Program-made: the position numbers and the translations under genes
DNA from: Bacillota bacterium
Lineage (GTDB): Bacteria > Bacillota > SHA-98 > Ch115 > JABLXJ01
Length of the DNA: 64,000 nt
Assembly: GCA_013178125.1 (NCBI GenBank)
Contig: JABLXJ010000003.1
Location: 39,157-103,156, forward strand
Direction of reading: 5' to 3'
Notes under the pieces: model-generated
Seen by the model: only the letters and a program-made list of their open reading frames with translations
What the model was told of the DNA's origin: nothing
The model's database searches: none
Shown: positions 8,798-18,835 of the stretch, one piece after another
Layout: every line of letters starts with the position of its first letter
Numbering within the stretch: position 1 is the stretch's first letter

Positions 8798-9844
8798 TTG
8801 TCCAGGAACGGAGCGGCGTACCCCTTTGCGGCCATAGTCGGCCAGGAGAGAATGAAGAGGGCCCTCCTTATCAATGCTGTCAACCCGGCTGTGGGCGGGG
8901 TTCTGATCAGAGGTGAAAAAGGAACAGCTAAATCTACAGCAGTGAGGGCGCTCGTTGATATTCTCCCCGAGATCGAGGTTGTAGCCGACTGCAGGTTTGG
9001 CTGTCATCCTACGGATCGGTCCATGATGTGCGATGAGTGCCTTGCGAGGATTGAGGCGGGGGAGAGCATACCACGTGGGATGAGGAAGATGAAAGTGGTT
9101 GAGCTCCCTGTGGGGGCCACAGAGGATAGGGTCGTTGGCACTCTGGATATCGAGCAAGCGATCAAAAAAGGGGAAAAAGCCTTCGAGCCGGGGATCCTCG
9201 CCCAGGCCCACCGCAACGTGTTATATATCGATGAAGTCAACCTGCTCGACGACCATGTCGTGGATGTGCTCCTGGACGTGGCCGCTATGGGGGTTAACGT
9301 GGTTGAGCGAGAGGGTGTATCCTATTCCCATCCTGCCAGGTTCGTCCTGATCGGGACCATGAACCCCGAGGAAGGGGAACTCCGGCCCCAGCTTCTGGAT
9401 CGCTTTGGGCTTGCCGTCGATGTGGCCGGTATCGAGGACATCGCTTCAAGGGTCGAGGTGGTCCGGCGCAGGATCCGCTATGAATCTGACCCAGCAGGAT
9501 TCGCCGAGGAATGGGCGGCCGAGCAGGCAAGTCTCAAAGAGAGGGTCGTGAAAGCGAAGGAAATCCTTCCAGAGGTGAATATCCCCGAGTCTATGTTGGA
9601 ACTCATCGCCAGAATAGCCGTGGAAATGGGCGTTGATGGCCACAGGGCTGACATAACCATGATGAAGGCCTCAATGACCTTGGCGGCCCTGGCGGGCAAA
9701 AGGGCAGTTACAGAGGAGGAAGTGCGACAGGCAGCCGATTTGGCCCTGCTGCACCGGACGAGACGCAGGCCCTTTGAGGACTTTAAGTTCGACAGTGCGA
9801 AGGTCGAGGCCCTCATCCCTGGGAAGGGGAAGCAGGCGTCATGA
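8798..9844 (+). CDS. Magnesium/cobalt-chelatase AAA+ ATPase subunit, ChlI/BchI-like
   Basis: Motor ATPase of a class I metal chelatase. Walker A is GEKGTAKS (residues 39-46), Walker [20 protein letters not shown], and sensor regions [19 protein letters not shown] are typical of BchI/ChlI. Between them is a Cys cluster, C65-x3-C69-x8-C78-x2-C81, likely a small zinc site, also found in the next gene. The start is TTG 8798; no ATG precedes the conserved [10 protein letters not shown]. 348 aa. It overlaps chlD-like by 4 bp (ATGA) and, with CobN downstream, should form a chelatase. Metal (Co or Mg) cannot be read from sequence; there are no chlorophyll genes here, so cobalt is likelier. Confidence 0.9.
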   Translation: MSRNGAAYPFAAIVGQERMKRALLINAVNPAVGGVLIRGEKGTAKSTAVRALVDILPEIEVVADCRFGCHPTDRSMMCDECLARIEAGESIPRGMRKMKVVELPVGATEDRVVGTLDIEQAIKKGEKAFEPGILAQAHRNVLYIDEVNLLDDHVVDVLLDVAAMGVNVVEREGVSYSHPARFVLIGTMNPEEGELRPQLLDRFGLAVDVAGIEDIASRVEVVRRRIRYESDPAGFAEEWAAEQASLKERVVKAKEILPEVNIPESMLELIARIAVEMGVDGHRADITMMKASMTLAALAGKRAVTEEEVRQAADLALLHRTRRRPFEDFKFDSAKVEALIPGKGKQAS

Positions 9845-11907
9845 TGGTCAAAGAGCGGATAACATACCCCTTCTCCGCGATAGTGGGGCAGGAGAGAATG
9901 AAAAAGGCTTTGATCCTGAACGCCGTCAACCCCTCTATCGGAGGGGTCCTCATCCTTGGGGAGAAAGGCACCGCCAAATCCAGCGCTGTTCGTGCTTTAG
10001 CAAGCCTCTTGCCCGAGATAGAGGTCGTTACCGGGTGTCCATACTCCTGCTCGCCTTACAAACCTGAGGAAATGTGTGAAGGCTGTTATCGACGTTGGGC
10101 CAGCGGAGAGGAGCTTCCGAGGTCGCGCCGGAGGGTGAGGATCGTCGAACTGCCGCTCAATGCCACAGAAGACCGGCTGATTGGCACATTGAACCTCAAG
10201 GAAGCCGTCCAAAACGGCGTCAGGTCCTTTGAACCCGGGCTTTTGGCCGAGGCTAACAGGGGGATCCTCTACGTGGACGAGGTGAACCTCCTCGACGATT
10301 ATCTGGTGGACGTGCTCCTGGACGTGGCAATAAGCGGAATAAATGTGGTGGAAAGGGAGGGCATCGCCTATAGGTACCCGGCTCGATTTATCCTCGTGGG
10401 CACCATGAACCCCGAAGAAGGCGATCTTAGACCTCAAATACTTGATAGATTCGGGCTTTCGGTCGAGGTAGGAGGCATATCCGACCCTAAGGAGAGGGTG
10501 GAGGTGCTCCGAAGGCGTGCGGAATTTGAAAGGGACCCGCTCGGCTTCCAAGCGCTTTGGGTCGAGAAAGAGAATGAGCTCTGCCTCAAGATCCTCCAAG
10601 CCCAACAATTGTTGCCAGCGGTGACAGTCCCGCCGGTCCTCGTAGAGCTGGCCGTTGAGTTTTCGCTCGGGGCCCGGGTAAGCGGGCATCGGGCTGATGT
10701 GGTCATCGTCAAGACAGCCATGACCATTGCGGCCTACGAGGGACGAACTGAGGTTGAGGCGGAAGATATAAAGGAGGCGGCTCAGCTTGTACTGGGCCAT
10801 CGCTTCAGGGAGGGTAATCCCCCAAGGGAAAAGGAAGAGGATGGGCCAGCCCCCGGAGCGGCGGATGGTGAAGACGAGAAAGAACGCAGAAAGGACGAAG
10901 GCCCGTTCTCAGGGCAGGGTGATGAGGGCCGAGATGAGGGTGAGAGCGGGCCGGAGGGCTTGTTCCCTCCATTGTCCTCCGATGGGGAGGTAAGCCAGAA
11001 CGGAGAGAAGCAAGACGACCGGGACAATGGAGGATCCCCCTCTGAGATCGATCTCCCAAAAACAGAGGAGATGGTCTTCGGCATAGGCGAGATATACCAG
11101 GTCAGAAAACTGACCCCTCCGGCAGACCGGATTTTGCGCCGGGGCACAGGGAGGCGCACCAAGACCAGAACAGGAACTAAGCAGGGCCGCTATGTCCGGA
11201 GCATAATCCCGCGAGGCGCCCCAACTGACGTGGCCCTTGACGCGACCATAAGGGCCGCCGCTCCCTATCAGCCGAAAAGGGAGAAAGCTGGCCGGGCCAT
11301 AGCGATCGAGAGCACGGATATCCGGCAGAAGGTGCGGGAGAGGAAGATCGGCAATACGATCCTGTTTCTGGTTGATGCAAGCGGCTCCATGGGCGCACAG
11401 AGAAGGATGGTTGCCACGAAAGGGGCCATCCTTTCCCTGCTGGTGGATGCCTACCAAAGGCGGGACAAGGTGGGCCTGGTGGCCTTCAGGGGGGACAAGG
11501 CAGAGATACTCCTCAGCCCCACCAGGAGCGTGGAGTTGGCGCACCGCAAGTTGGCCGAGCTTCCCACGGGTGGGAGGACCCCCATGGCTACGGGGCTTGC
11601 GGTCGCCTTAAACCTCCTCCATGCTCAAATGGCCAAGGAGGAGGGCACTATTCCGCTTTTGGTATTGATCTCCGACGGGAGGGCCAACGTGGGATTTAAT
11701 GGAATGGATCCAGTTGAGTCAGCAAAACTGGTTGCTGCAGAAATATATCATTCTGGCATCAAGTCCATCGTCATCGATACCGAGAAGGAGTTTATCAATT
11801 TCGGCCTGTCGAGAGAAATATGTGCGGCCCTCGGAGGCTGGCATTTCAAGCTAGAGGAGCTTCGGGGAGATACCATTGTGCGAGCTGTGCGGAAAAGCCT
11901 ATCATAA
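9841..11907 (+). CDS. Chelatase AAA+ and VWA subunit, ChlD/BchD-like (ChlI-ChlD composite)
   Basis: A 688-aa protein with a complete N-terminal AAA+ module (GEKGTAKSS Walker [20 protein letters not shown]alker B) plus an acidic, low-complexity linker (about residues 325-405) and a C-terminal von Willebrand A domain with an intact MIDAS motif DASGSMG at about 512. Canonical ChlD has a degenerate ATPase; here the motor is intact, so the protein is a ChlI-D composite. It repeats the C-x3-C-x8-C-x2-C cluster (C66 to C82). It presumably bridges the ChlI-like ring to CobN. Starts at ATG 9841, overlapping the preceding stop. Confidence 0.9.
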   Translation: MMVKERITYPFSAIVGQERMKKALILNAVNPSIGGVLILGEKGTAKSSAVRALASLLPEIEVVTGCPYSCSPYKPEEMCEGCYRRWASGEELPRSRRRVRIVELPLNATEDRLIGTLNLKEAVQNGVRSFEPGLLAEANRGILYVDEVNLLDDYLVDVLLDVAISGINVVEREGIAYRYPARFILVGTMNPEEGDLRPQILDRFGLSVEVGGISDPKERVEVLRRRAEFERDPLGFQALWVEKENELCLKILQAQQLLPAVTVPPVLVELAVEFSLGARVSGHRADVVIVKTAMTIAAYEGRTEVEAEDIKEAAQLVLGHRFREGNPPREKEEDGPAPGAADGEDEKERRKDEGPFSGQGDEGRDEGESGPEGLFPPLSSDGEVSQNGEKQDDRDNGGSPSEIDLPKTEEMVFGIGEIYQVRKLTPPADRILRRGTGRRTKTRTGTKQGRYVRSIIPRGAPTDVALDATIRAAAPYQPKREKAGRAIAIESTDIRQKVRERKIGNTILFLVDASGSMGAQRRMVATKGAILSLLVDAYQRRDKVGLVAFRGDKAEILLSPTRSVELAHRKLAELPTGGRTPMATGLAVALNLLHAQMAKEEGTIPLLVLISDGRANVGFNGMDPVESAKLVAAEIYHSGIKSIVIDTEKEFINFGLSREICAALGGWHFKLEELRGDTIVRAVRKSLS

Positions 11908-12015
11908 CGGGAAGGAGTCTGTTACGATAGATGCACTTGGGTGAGCGCAGCCAGTGGGACCCGCGAAGATGCAGATCTATGGTGAGTTAAACATCGAGGA
12001 ACGTGGTGAAAGATA

Positions 12016-15000
12016 ATGAAGGCGTTCAAGCTCATCTATTTTACTGCCATTGATAATGATCTCCCATCTCTTTCAGAGGCAACGCAAATCCTCGTCCAAC
12101 GCTACCCGGGCGAAATTGAGGTTATCGCGGCAGTCGGGAATATGTTCGATGCAAAGGAGAAGGAAAGGCTCCTGGCCGCGTGCGGGGGTGCCCAGGTTGC
12201 GGTTATTCACCTCCACGGCGGCAAGAAAAGCTGCCCCTGTTTTGATGAGCTGATAGACTACCTAAATGTACATGGGGTGCCGGTGTGTGTCACCGGATCC
12301 GCAAGTGAGCTTACAGATGATGACAGAAGCTATTCCACAGTTGCTCCGGAAACCAGAAGGGAAGTGGCCAGGTATATTCGTTACGGAGGCGCCGAGAACT
12401 TCGCAGGGCTTCTCCTGTTCCTAGCTAATCACTTCGGCGGCAAGGAGTTTCAAGTCCGGCCGCCGGAGCAGCCGCCCTGGGAGGGGATTTATCACCCCGC
12501 ATTTTCCCACGATGTTTCTCTGGAGGAATACCTTGAGCGAAACTATGACCCTGGAAGGCTGACTATTGGGCTTTGGTTTCACCGTAGCAATTGGGTTTCG
12601 CATAATACAGCCTTTATTGATGCCATCATCAATGAGATCGAAAGGCAGAGGTGTAATTGTCTTCCGGTTTTCATGATGACCTGGAAGGATGTAGACGCCG
12701 GCAATCGAGGGGCGGAGTGGATCACGGAGAATTATTTTGCAAGGAATGGCCGCCGACTTATCGATGTTCTGATCAGCCCGTTGATGTTTTCCTTATCTTT
12801 GGATGTCGTGGGGGCCAGAGCCATCGCCAAAGAAAACGAGGGCTTTCTTAAAAGGCTTAACGTCCCGGTGATTCAGGCCATCGTCACTCAGAAAAGCCTT
12901 GAGGAGTGGCGAAACGATATTCAGGGCATAGGGATCATGGATATAAGCATATCCGTGGCCATGCCAGAATTCGATGGTTGCCTCATCTCCGTTCCGGTTG
13001 CAAGCCGCGAATTGTGCGAGATCGACCCCTATACCGGCGCCAAGGTGGTGAAGCAATTACCCATTCCCGAGCGGATCCGGAAGGTTGTGGAGCTTGCCAG
13101 AAATTGGGGCAGGCTTTCACACATCCCCAACAGGGAAAAGAAGGTGGCCATCATCTTCCATAATTACCCGCCCCGCAATGATACCATCGGCTCTGCCCAC
13201 GGCCTCGATTCGCCGGAGTCGGTCTACCTGATCCTCAAGGAAATGGAGGCACGGGGGTATTCCCTGGAAAACATCCCTGGGACCGGGAAAGAGCTAATGG
13301 ATATGTTGCTCGGGGGACTCACCAATGACCGGCGCTGGATGAGCCCAGAGGAGCTGCAGGCAAAAGCGGTTGATTCTGTATCTAGAGAGCGTTATGAGGG
13401 GTTCTTCTCTGCCTTCCCCGTCGAGGCTCAACAGAGGGTGATAGATGGATGGGGAGAGCCCCCAGGGGGGCTCTTTTGCTACGATGGCAAGCTCCTCATC
13501 CCCGGCATGGTCTTCGGGAACGTCTTCGTGGGATTGCAGCCACCCAGGGGCTTTTACGATGATCCCTCGAAAATCTATCATTCGCCGGATGTATCCCCGC
13601 CCCACCATTATCTGGCGTATTATCGCTGGATAAAGGAGGTCTTCAAGGCCGATGCCGTAATGCACATAGGGAAGCACGGCTCCCTGGAATGGCTTCCGGG
13701 CAAAGGTTGCGGCCTATCGGAGAGTTGCTTTCCCGATCTCGCCATCTCCACCTTGCCCAATATTTACCCGTATATCATCAATGATCCCGGCGAGGGCACC
13801 CAAGCCAAGAGGCGGAGCTATTGCGCCCTGGTTGACCACCTGATCCCTGTGATGACTAATGCGGACCTGTATGAGGGGACGCTTGCCGTCGAGAACAAGC
13901 TGAATGAGTACTATAGGTCCAAGAGCGAGGATCCGGCCAAGATTTCAATCCTGCGAAAGATGATCTGGGAGGAGGTCGTAAGCGCTAATCTCCATCTTGA
14001 CCTGCGCATGAGCGAAGAAGAAGCCTTTTGTGATTATGACCGGTTCTTAGAACGCCTTCACGCCTACCTGAGCGAGCTCAAGGATACACTCATCTCCGAC
14101 GGACTGCACGTCCTCGGTAGGCCGCCCGAAGACGACCGCCTGCAAAGCTTCCTGGTGGCCCTCACACGTCTCAAAAATGGGGATGTCCCCTCCCTGCGCC
14201 AGGCGCTGGCGGAGCACATGGGCTACGATTATGAGGATATCCTGGCCAACCGGGGCAAGCTCAACCCCGACGGACGGGTAAACGGGGAGATTCTAGATGA
14301 GCTCAATGACCTGGCTTTTGCCTTGGTCGGCGAGTATCAAAAGCAGGGATTTAATCCCGCAGCTATCGAGGAGGTCATCGAGACCTGCCTCCACGGGAGA
14401 AACGAGAAAATAGCCGCGGTTCTCAGGTATATGAGCGATGCGCTTGTGCCGAAGGTCGCCAGGACCCGTGATGAAATAGAAAACTCCATCGGGGCGCTAG
14501 AGGGCAGGTTTGTGCCCCCAGGCCCCTCCGGGTGCCCCACCAGAGGGATGGGTGATATCCTTCCCACCGGTAGGAATTTCTACTCGCTGGACCCGCGTGC
14601 CGTTCCTTCGCCCGCGGCCTATGAGGTCGGCAGGAAGCTTGGTGACGCCCTGCTCGAGAAGTACCTGGCGGAGGAGGGGAGGTACCCTGAGAGCATAGGG
14701 ATGGTGGTCTGGGGAAGCCCCACCATGCGCACCCGGGGGGATGATATTGGCGAGGTCCTCTATCTCATGGGGGTGAAGCCGAAGTGGGAACCCGGCTCCG
14801 GACATGTGGAAGGCATTGAGATCATCCCTATCGAAGAATTGGGCCGGCCGAGGATTGACGTAACCCTCCGCATTAGCGGGTTCTTCAGGGATGCCTTCCC
14901 TGTCGTCGTCAATCTGATAGATGAAGCTGTCCGCCAGGTGGCCCAGTTGGATGAGCCGGACGAGGTGAATTTCCTGGCAAAACACTATCGGGAGGAAGTA

Positions 15001-15789
15001 AAAGGCTATCTGGAAGAGGGTTTGGAAGAGCTTGAGGCAAGGGAAAGGGCCAGCTATCGCATTTTCGGGTGCAAGCCGGGCGCCTATGGAGCGGGGGTGA
15101 GCGAGGCCATCTTCAGCAAGATGTGGGAGAATGAGCAAGACCTGGCCCGCGTCTACGTCACATGGGGAGGTTATGCTTACACCCAGGCGACTTACGGGCG
15201 CACGGTGCCCGACGTTTTCCAAAAGCGGCTTGCGAGGCTGGATGCCACGGTTAAGAACGAAGATAGCCGCGAATACGACATGCTATCAAGCGACGACTTT
15301 TATTCATATCATGGCGGGATGATCGCAGCGGTGAAGGCGTTCAAGGGGAAGCTCCCCCAATCCTTCGCCGGTGATTCCTCCGACCCGGACAGGGTCAAGG
15401 TGAGGACAGCAAAGGAGGAGACGGCGCACGTATTCAGGGCGCGGATATTGAATCCCAAGTGGATCGAGGGTTTGAAGCGGCACGGATACAAGGGGGCGCA
15501 TGACCTCTCCATGACGGTGGAGATCGCATTCGGCTGGGACGCTACGGCGGAGGTGCTGGAGGACTGGATGTATGAGGGGCTCGCCCAAAAGTATGCATTG
15601 GATAAAGATATGCAGGAATGGATGAGGGAACATAACATCTATGCCCTCCAAAACATAACGGAGAGGCTTCTCGAAGCCATCCAGCGCGGGATGTGGCAAC
15701 CCTCTCAAGAGATGAATGAGGCGCTTCAAAAGCTATATCTGGAGATCGAAGGGGACATCGAGGGGTTGTCGGGGCAGGTACGGGGGTGA
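12016..15789 (+). CDS. cobN: Cobaltochelatase subunit CobN / magnesium-chelatase H family
   Basis: The large catalytic, tetrapyrrole-binding subunit of class I chelatases, 1257 aa, the family's normal size. Recognisable segments are the YFTAIDNDLPSLSEA N terminus, the central MHIGKHGSLEWLPGKG metal/substrate region and VVWGSPTMRTRGDDIGEVLY near the C-terminal third. CobN inserts Co2+ into hydrogenobyrinate a,c-diamide in the late-insertion pathway; BchH relatives use Mg2+. Every ring enzyme nearby is of the early-insertion type, so its substrate here is uncertain. Preceded by two AAA+ subunit genes; about 108 bp separate it from the ChlD-like gene. The stop overlaps the next frame. Confidence 0.92.
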   Translation: MKAFKLIYFTAIDNDLPSLSEATQILVQRYPGEIEVIAAVGNMFDAKEKERLLAACGGAQVAVIHLHGGKKSCPCFDELIDYLNVHGVPVCVTGSASELTDDDRSYSTVAPETRREVARYIRYGGAENFAGLLLFLANHFGGKEFQVRPPEQPPWEGIYHPAFSHDVSLEEYLERNYDPGRLTIGLWFHRSNWVSHNTAFIDAIINEIERQRCNCLPVFMMTWKDVDAGNRGAEWITENYFARNGRRLIDVLISPLMFSLSLDVVGARAIAKENEGFLKRLNVPVIQAIVTQKSLEEWRNDIQGIGIMDISISVAMPEFDGCLISVPVASRELCEIDPYTGAKVVKQLPIPERIRKVVELARNWGRLSHIPNREKKVAIIFHNYPPRNDTIGSAHGLDSPESVYLILKEMEARGYSLENIPGTGKELMDMLLGGLTNDRRWMSPEELQAKAVDSVSRERYEGFFSAFPVEAQQRVIDGWGEPPGGLFCYDGKLLIPGMVFGNVFVGLQPPRGFYDDPSKIYHSPDVSPPHHYLAYYRWIKEVFKADAVMHIGKHGSLEWLPGKGCGLSESCFPDLAISTLPNIYPYIINDPGEGTQAKRRSYCALVDHLIPVMTNADLYEGTLAVENKLNEYYRSKSEDPAKISILRKMIWEEVVSANLHLDLRMSEEEAFCDYDRFLERLHAYLSELKDTLISDGLHVLGRPPEDDRLQSFLVALTRLKNGDVPSLRQALAEHMGYDYEDILANRGKLNPDGRVNGEILDELNDLAFALVGEYQKQGFNPAAIEEVIETCLHGRNEKIAAVLRYMSDALVPKVARTRDEIENSIGALEGRFVPPGPSGCPTRGMGDILPTGRNFYSLDPRAVPSPAAYEVGRKLGDALLEKYLAEEGRYPESIGMVVWGSPTMRTRGDDIGEVLYLMGVKPKWEPGSGHVEGIEIIPIEELGRPRIDVTLRISGFFRDAFPVVVNLIDEAVRQVAQLDEPDEVNFLAKHYREEVKGYLEEGLEELEARERASYRIFGCKPGAYGAGVSEAIFSKMWENEQDLARVYVTWGGYAYTQATYGRTVPDVFQKRLARLDATVKNEDSREYDMLSSDDFYSYHGGMIAAVKAFKGKLPQSFAGDSSDPDRVKVRTAKEETAHVFRARILNPKWIEGLKRHGYKGAHDLSMTVEIAFGWDATAEVLEDWMYEGLAQKYALDKDMQEWMREHNIYALQNITERLLEAIQRGMWQPSQEMNEALQKLYLEIEGDIEGLSGQVRG

Positions 15790-16637
15790 GGCCATCAGTG
15801 ATAGAACTTGTGAGGCTTCGCAAGCAATACGGCTCGATAGTGGCGGTCGACGGGGTGGACCTTGTGGTGAAGAAGGGCGAGATCTTCGGCTTTCTCGGCC
15901 CAAACGGCGCCGGCAAGACCACCACCATACGGATGCTCACCACGCTAACCAAGCCCACCTCGGGATATGCCCTTGTGAACGGCTACGATGTCGTGAAAGA
16001 GGCTGTAAAGGCCAAAATGGGCATCGGGGTTGTTCCCCAATATATCAACCTCGACGGTGACCTGAGCGCCGAGGAAAACCTGGAGCTTTGCGGGCTTCTT
16101 TACCGAATGGGGAGGGAGGACCGGAGAAAAAGGGCGTCGGAGCTCTTGACTTTTGCCGGCCTTGCGGAGCGGGCGAGATATCCTGTCAAGACATTTTCAG
16201 GAGGGATGAAGAGGCGTTTGATGATCGTCTGCGCCCTCATGCACAGGCCGCAGATCCTCTTCCTCGATGAACCGACTGTCGGGTTGGACCCGCAGTCCCG
16301 CAGGAGCATATGGGATCTCATCCGGCGGATCAATAGCGATGGAGGGACGATCTTCCTCACCACCCACTATATTGAGGAGGCTGAGCACCTGTGCCATCGT
16401 GTAGGAATTATCGACAACGGGAGGCTCATCGTCCTTGATACGCCGCAGAAGATGCTTACGGAGGCAGGCAATTGGGTCGTGGAGATCTACCGTAACGGGG
16501 AGACGGAGAGGGCTTTTTTCGAAACCCGGGAGGAGGCCGCTCATTTTGCCGCAGGCTTTCAACAGGATGCTCTCATTCGGAGCGCAAATCTGGAGGACGT
16601 TTTCATCAGACTGACAGGAAAGCGCGGGGTAGATTGA
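15786..16637 (+). CDS. ABC-2 type transporter ATP-binding protein
   Basis: Cytosolic ATPase of a DrrA/CcmA-like exporter. Walker A GPNGAGKTT, signature FSGGMKRRLMIVCALMH, Walker B ILFLDEPTVGLDPQSRR and H-loop TTHYIEEAE are all intact. 283 aa from GTG 15786, which overlaps the cobN stop; GTG 15798, preceded by GTGAGG, is the likelier start. Translational coupling to cobN suggests the exporter serves the same pathway, for example tetrapyrrole or metal efflux, but no substrate can be read from sequence. Confidence 0.92.
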   Translation: MRPSVIELVRLRKQYGSIVAVDGVDLVVKKGEIFGFLGPNGAGKTTTIRMLTTLTKPTSGYALVNGYDVVKEAVKAKMGIGVVPQYINLDGDLSAEENLELCGLLYRMGREDRRKRASELLTFAGLAERARYPVKTFSGGMKRRLMIVCALMHRPQILFLDEPTVGLDPQSRRSIWDLIRRINSDGGTIFLTTHYIEEAEHLCHRVGIIDNGRLIVLDTPQKMLTEAGNWVVEIYRNGETERAFFETREEAAHFAAGFQQDALIRSANLEDVFIRLTGKRGVD

Positions 16638-16686
16638 CGAATATCAACCGCCCCTTGCGCGCTCAGAGCGAAGAGAGGAGACCAGC

Positions 16687-17421
16687 ATGAGTGGAGTATA
16701 CGCTGTCTTCTGGCGCGAAATGCGGATCTTGCGACAGAGGTTACCCAAAACCATAATCTCTTTTTGCGTTTCACCCCTCTTATTCCTCATCGCCTTTGGC
16801 TGGGGGGTGGGGCGAAACCTGACGGTGCAGGGAACCAACTATATGCACTTTATGATTCCCGGGCTCATGGCGCTTGGCAGCATGAACAACAGCTTCAACA
16901 TCGCCACAGAGATCAACATCGCGAGGTTCTACTTGAGGTCATTTGAGCGGCTGCAAGTGGCCCCGCTCTCGCCGTGGCAGATAGTGCTGGGGGAGGTATT
17001 GAGTGGGATGGTCAAGGGCCTGTTAGCGGGGGGCACGATTTACCTTCTCACCCTGGCCTTCGGAATACGCCCCCATCTGAGCTTGCTCCTATGGCTATCG
17101 GTCCTGGCAAATACCTTTATGTTTGCCTCTGCCGCCGTGATAACGGCCATGGTGGTCAAGTCCCACGCCGACCAGGCGAGCTTCAATACGTTCTTCATAA
17201 CGCCCATGTCCTTTCTGGCGGGAACCTTCTTCCCCCTGGCCAGGCTCCCCGAATGGGCCCAATATCTCGCCCGGGCGCTCCCCCTGACCCATGCCAGCAA
17301 TTGTATTAGGGCAGCGGCCTTGGGGCAGAGGTTTCCCGTGGACTCGTTTGCGGTGATGATTATCTATTCCGCCTTCTTTTTCTTGATGGCGGTGGTGACA
17401 GTGAGGCATGCGAGCATTTAA
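16687..17421 (+). CDS. ABC-2 type transporter permease
   Basis: 244-aa integral membrane partner of the preceding ATPase, with about six hydrophobic segments and the ABC-2 permease pattern: a cytoplasmic N terminus, then FERLQVAPLSPWQIVLGEVL and the late FNTFFITPMSFLAGTFFPL segment. ATG 16687 follows GAGAGGAGA. It lies 19 bp upstream of hemA with its own GGAGGAG site between. Similar permeases are annotated as drug or polysaccharide exporters; the position between cobN and hemA is the only hint to function. Confidence 0.88.
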   Translation: MSGVYAVFWREMRILRQRLPKTIISFCVSPLLFLIAFGWGVGRNLTVQGTNYMHFMIPGLMALGSMNNSFNIATEINIARFYLRSFERLQVAPLSPWQIVLGEVLSGMVKGLLAGGTIYLLTLAFGIRPHLSLLLWLSVLANTFMFASAAVITAMVVKSHADQASFNTFFITPMSFLAGTFFPLARLPEWAQYLARALPLTHASNCIRAAALGQRFPVDSFAVMIIYSAFFFLMAVVTVRHASI

Positions 17422-17440
17422 ATAAATTGGAGGAGCAGGA

Positions 17441-18835
17441 ATGCAGCTTCTACTCGTCGGGACCAATCATGAGATAGCGCCTGTGAGCATAAGGGAACGG
17501 CTCTCTTTCAGCAAATCCGAGTCGAAGAGGGCCCTCGCCGCGCTGATTGCCACCTCCGGTATCTCTGAAGCACTAGTGCTCTCCACCTGTAACCGCGTAG
17601 AGGTGCTTGCGGTTTCCAATGACAATGATATTGATTCTGCCGCGGTGAAGCTTTGCGGCTTTCTCGCCCGCCATGGGGGATTTGAAGATAGTGAACTTGA
17701 CGGATATTTATATACCTATCTCGGCCTGAAAGCGGTGGAGCATGTGTTCCTGGTTGCCGCCGGCCTCGACTCCATGATCCTCGGTGAGGATCAGATCTTA
17801 GGCCAGGTCCGGAGCGCCTATGTCAATGCCCTGGAGGAAAAGGCCGTCGGCCCCGTGCTCGACCATATCCTACGCAAAGCCATCCAGGTAGGAAAGAGGG
17901 TCCGGAATGAGACGGAAATCGGAAGAGATGGTATTTCCGTAGGTCGTGCCGCTGTAGAGCTGGGTCGTCGCATATTCGGAAGCCTTGCGGGACGAGTCGT
18001 GCTTGCGATCGGCGCGGGGGAAATCAGCGAGCTGGTGGTGAGAGATTTGGCGAGGCAGGGGGCAACCTCAGTTGTGGTCGCCAACCGAACCTATGAAAAG
18101 GCCTGTGAACTGGCGAAGGCTTTCGGGGGAATTGCTATAAGGTTCGATGGCATCCGTGACTGGCTCGAGAGGGTCGATATAGTCATAAGCTCTACTGGAG
18201 CCCCGCACATCGTTATTAAGAAAAGTCAGGTTGAGGGGGCAATACGCCACAGGAATGAGAGGGCTCTCTTTTTCATCGATCTAGCGGTCCCCCGGGATGT
18301 GGATCCGGACGTGGGTAAGCTTCCAAATGTATTCTTGTATAACATAGATGACTTGAAAACAGTTATGCAACGAAGCGATGGAAATGGGGGGCAGCCTTTC
18401 TTACAGGCCCGCGCCATTGTCGCTGAGAAGACAGAGGAAGTAGAGATGTGGTTCCGAGAAAGGGCCATTATCCCTGTGATTTCGGCTCTCCGGGGGCGGT
18501 TCGAAGAGATCCGCAGGGAGGCAGTGGAAGAAGCCTGGCGGAAGCTTCCCCATCTTGGAATCAAAGAGAAGGAAATCATAAATGCAGTCACGATATCGAT
18601 GATTAACAAGCTTCTCCATGGACCTATCATGGGGCTTAAAAACATATGGAACGCAAAAAGCCCCGGGAAGGAAGACGAGGGGGCATTGCTACATCTCGTC
18701 GCGAGACTTCTGGGCCTAAACCATATACACCTCGATGGCCCCCAGGTTAAAAAGCTAGAAACCGGGGTTGAAACCATGGAAGAGGCAAAAGAGAAAGAAG
18801 GTGGATCTCACTGGATAAGCGCTACCTCCCTTTAA
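17441..18835 (+). CDS. hemA: Glutamyl-tRNA reductase
   Basis: Reduces glutamyl-tRNA(Glu) to glutamate-1-semialdehyde with NADPH, the first committed step of C5-pathway tetrapyrrole synthesis. The N-terminal catalytic domain has GTNHEIAPVSIRERL and the nucleophile Cys in STCNRVEV; the NADPH domain has AIGAGEISELVVRDL and ANRTYEKA; a C-terminal dimerisation helix region follows. 464 aa, normal. A perfect GGAGGAG lies before ATG 17441. The stop overlaps the next start by one base. Confidence 0.97.
   Translation: MQLLLVGTNHEIAPVSIRERLSFSKSESKRALAALIATSGISEALVLSTCNRVEVLAVSNDNDIDSAAVKLCGFLARHGGFEDSELDGYLYTYLGLKAVEHVFLVAAGLDSMILGEDQILGQVRSAYVNALEEKAVGPVLDHILRKAIQVGKRVRNETEIGRDGISVGRAAVELGRRIFGSLAGRVVLAIGAGEISELVVRDLARQGATSVVVANRTYEKACELAKAFGGIAIRFDGIRDWLERVDIVISSTGAPHIVIKKSQVEGAIRHRNERALFFIDLAVPRDVDPDVGKLPNVFLYNIDDLKTVMQRSDGNGGQPFLQARAIVAEKTEEVEMWFRERAIIPVISALRGRFEEIRREAVEEAWRKLPHLGIKEKEIINAVTISMINKLLHGPIMGLKNIWNAKSPGKEDEGALLHLVARLLGLNHIHLDGPQVKKLETGVETMEEAKEKEGGSHWISATSL

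Noticed and set aside
12793..13056. Minus-strand frames inside cobN, hem and cbi genes
   Set aside because: All are shadows of strongly conserved plus-strand enzymes.
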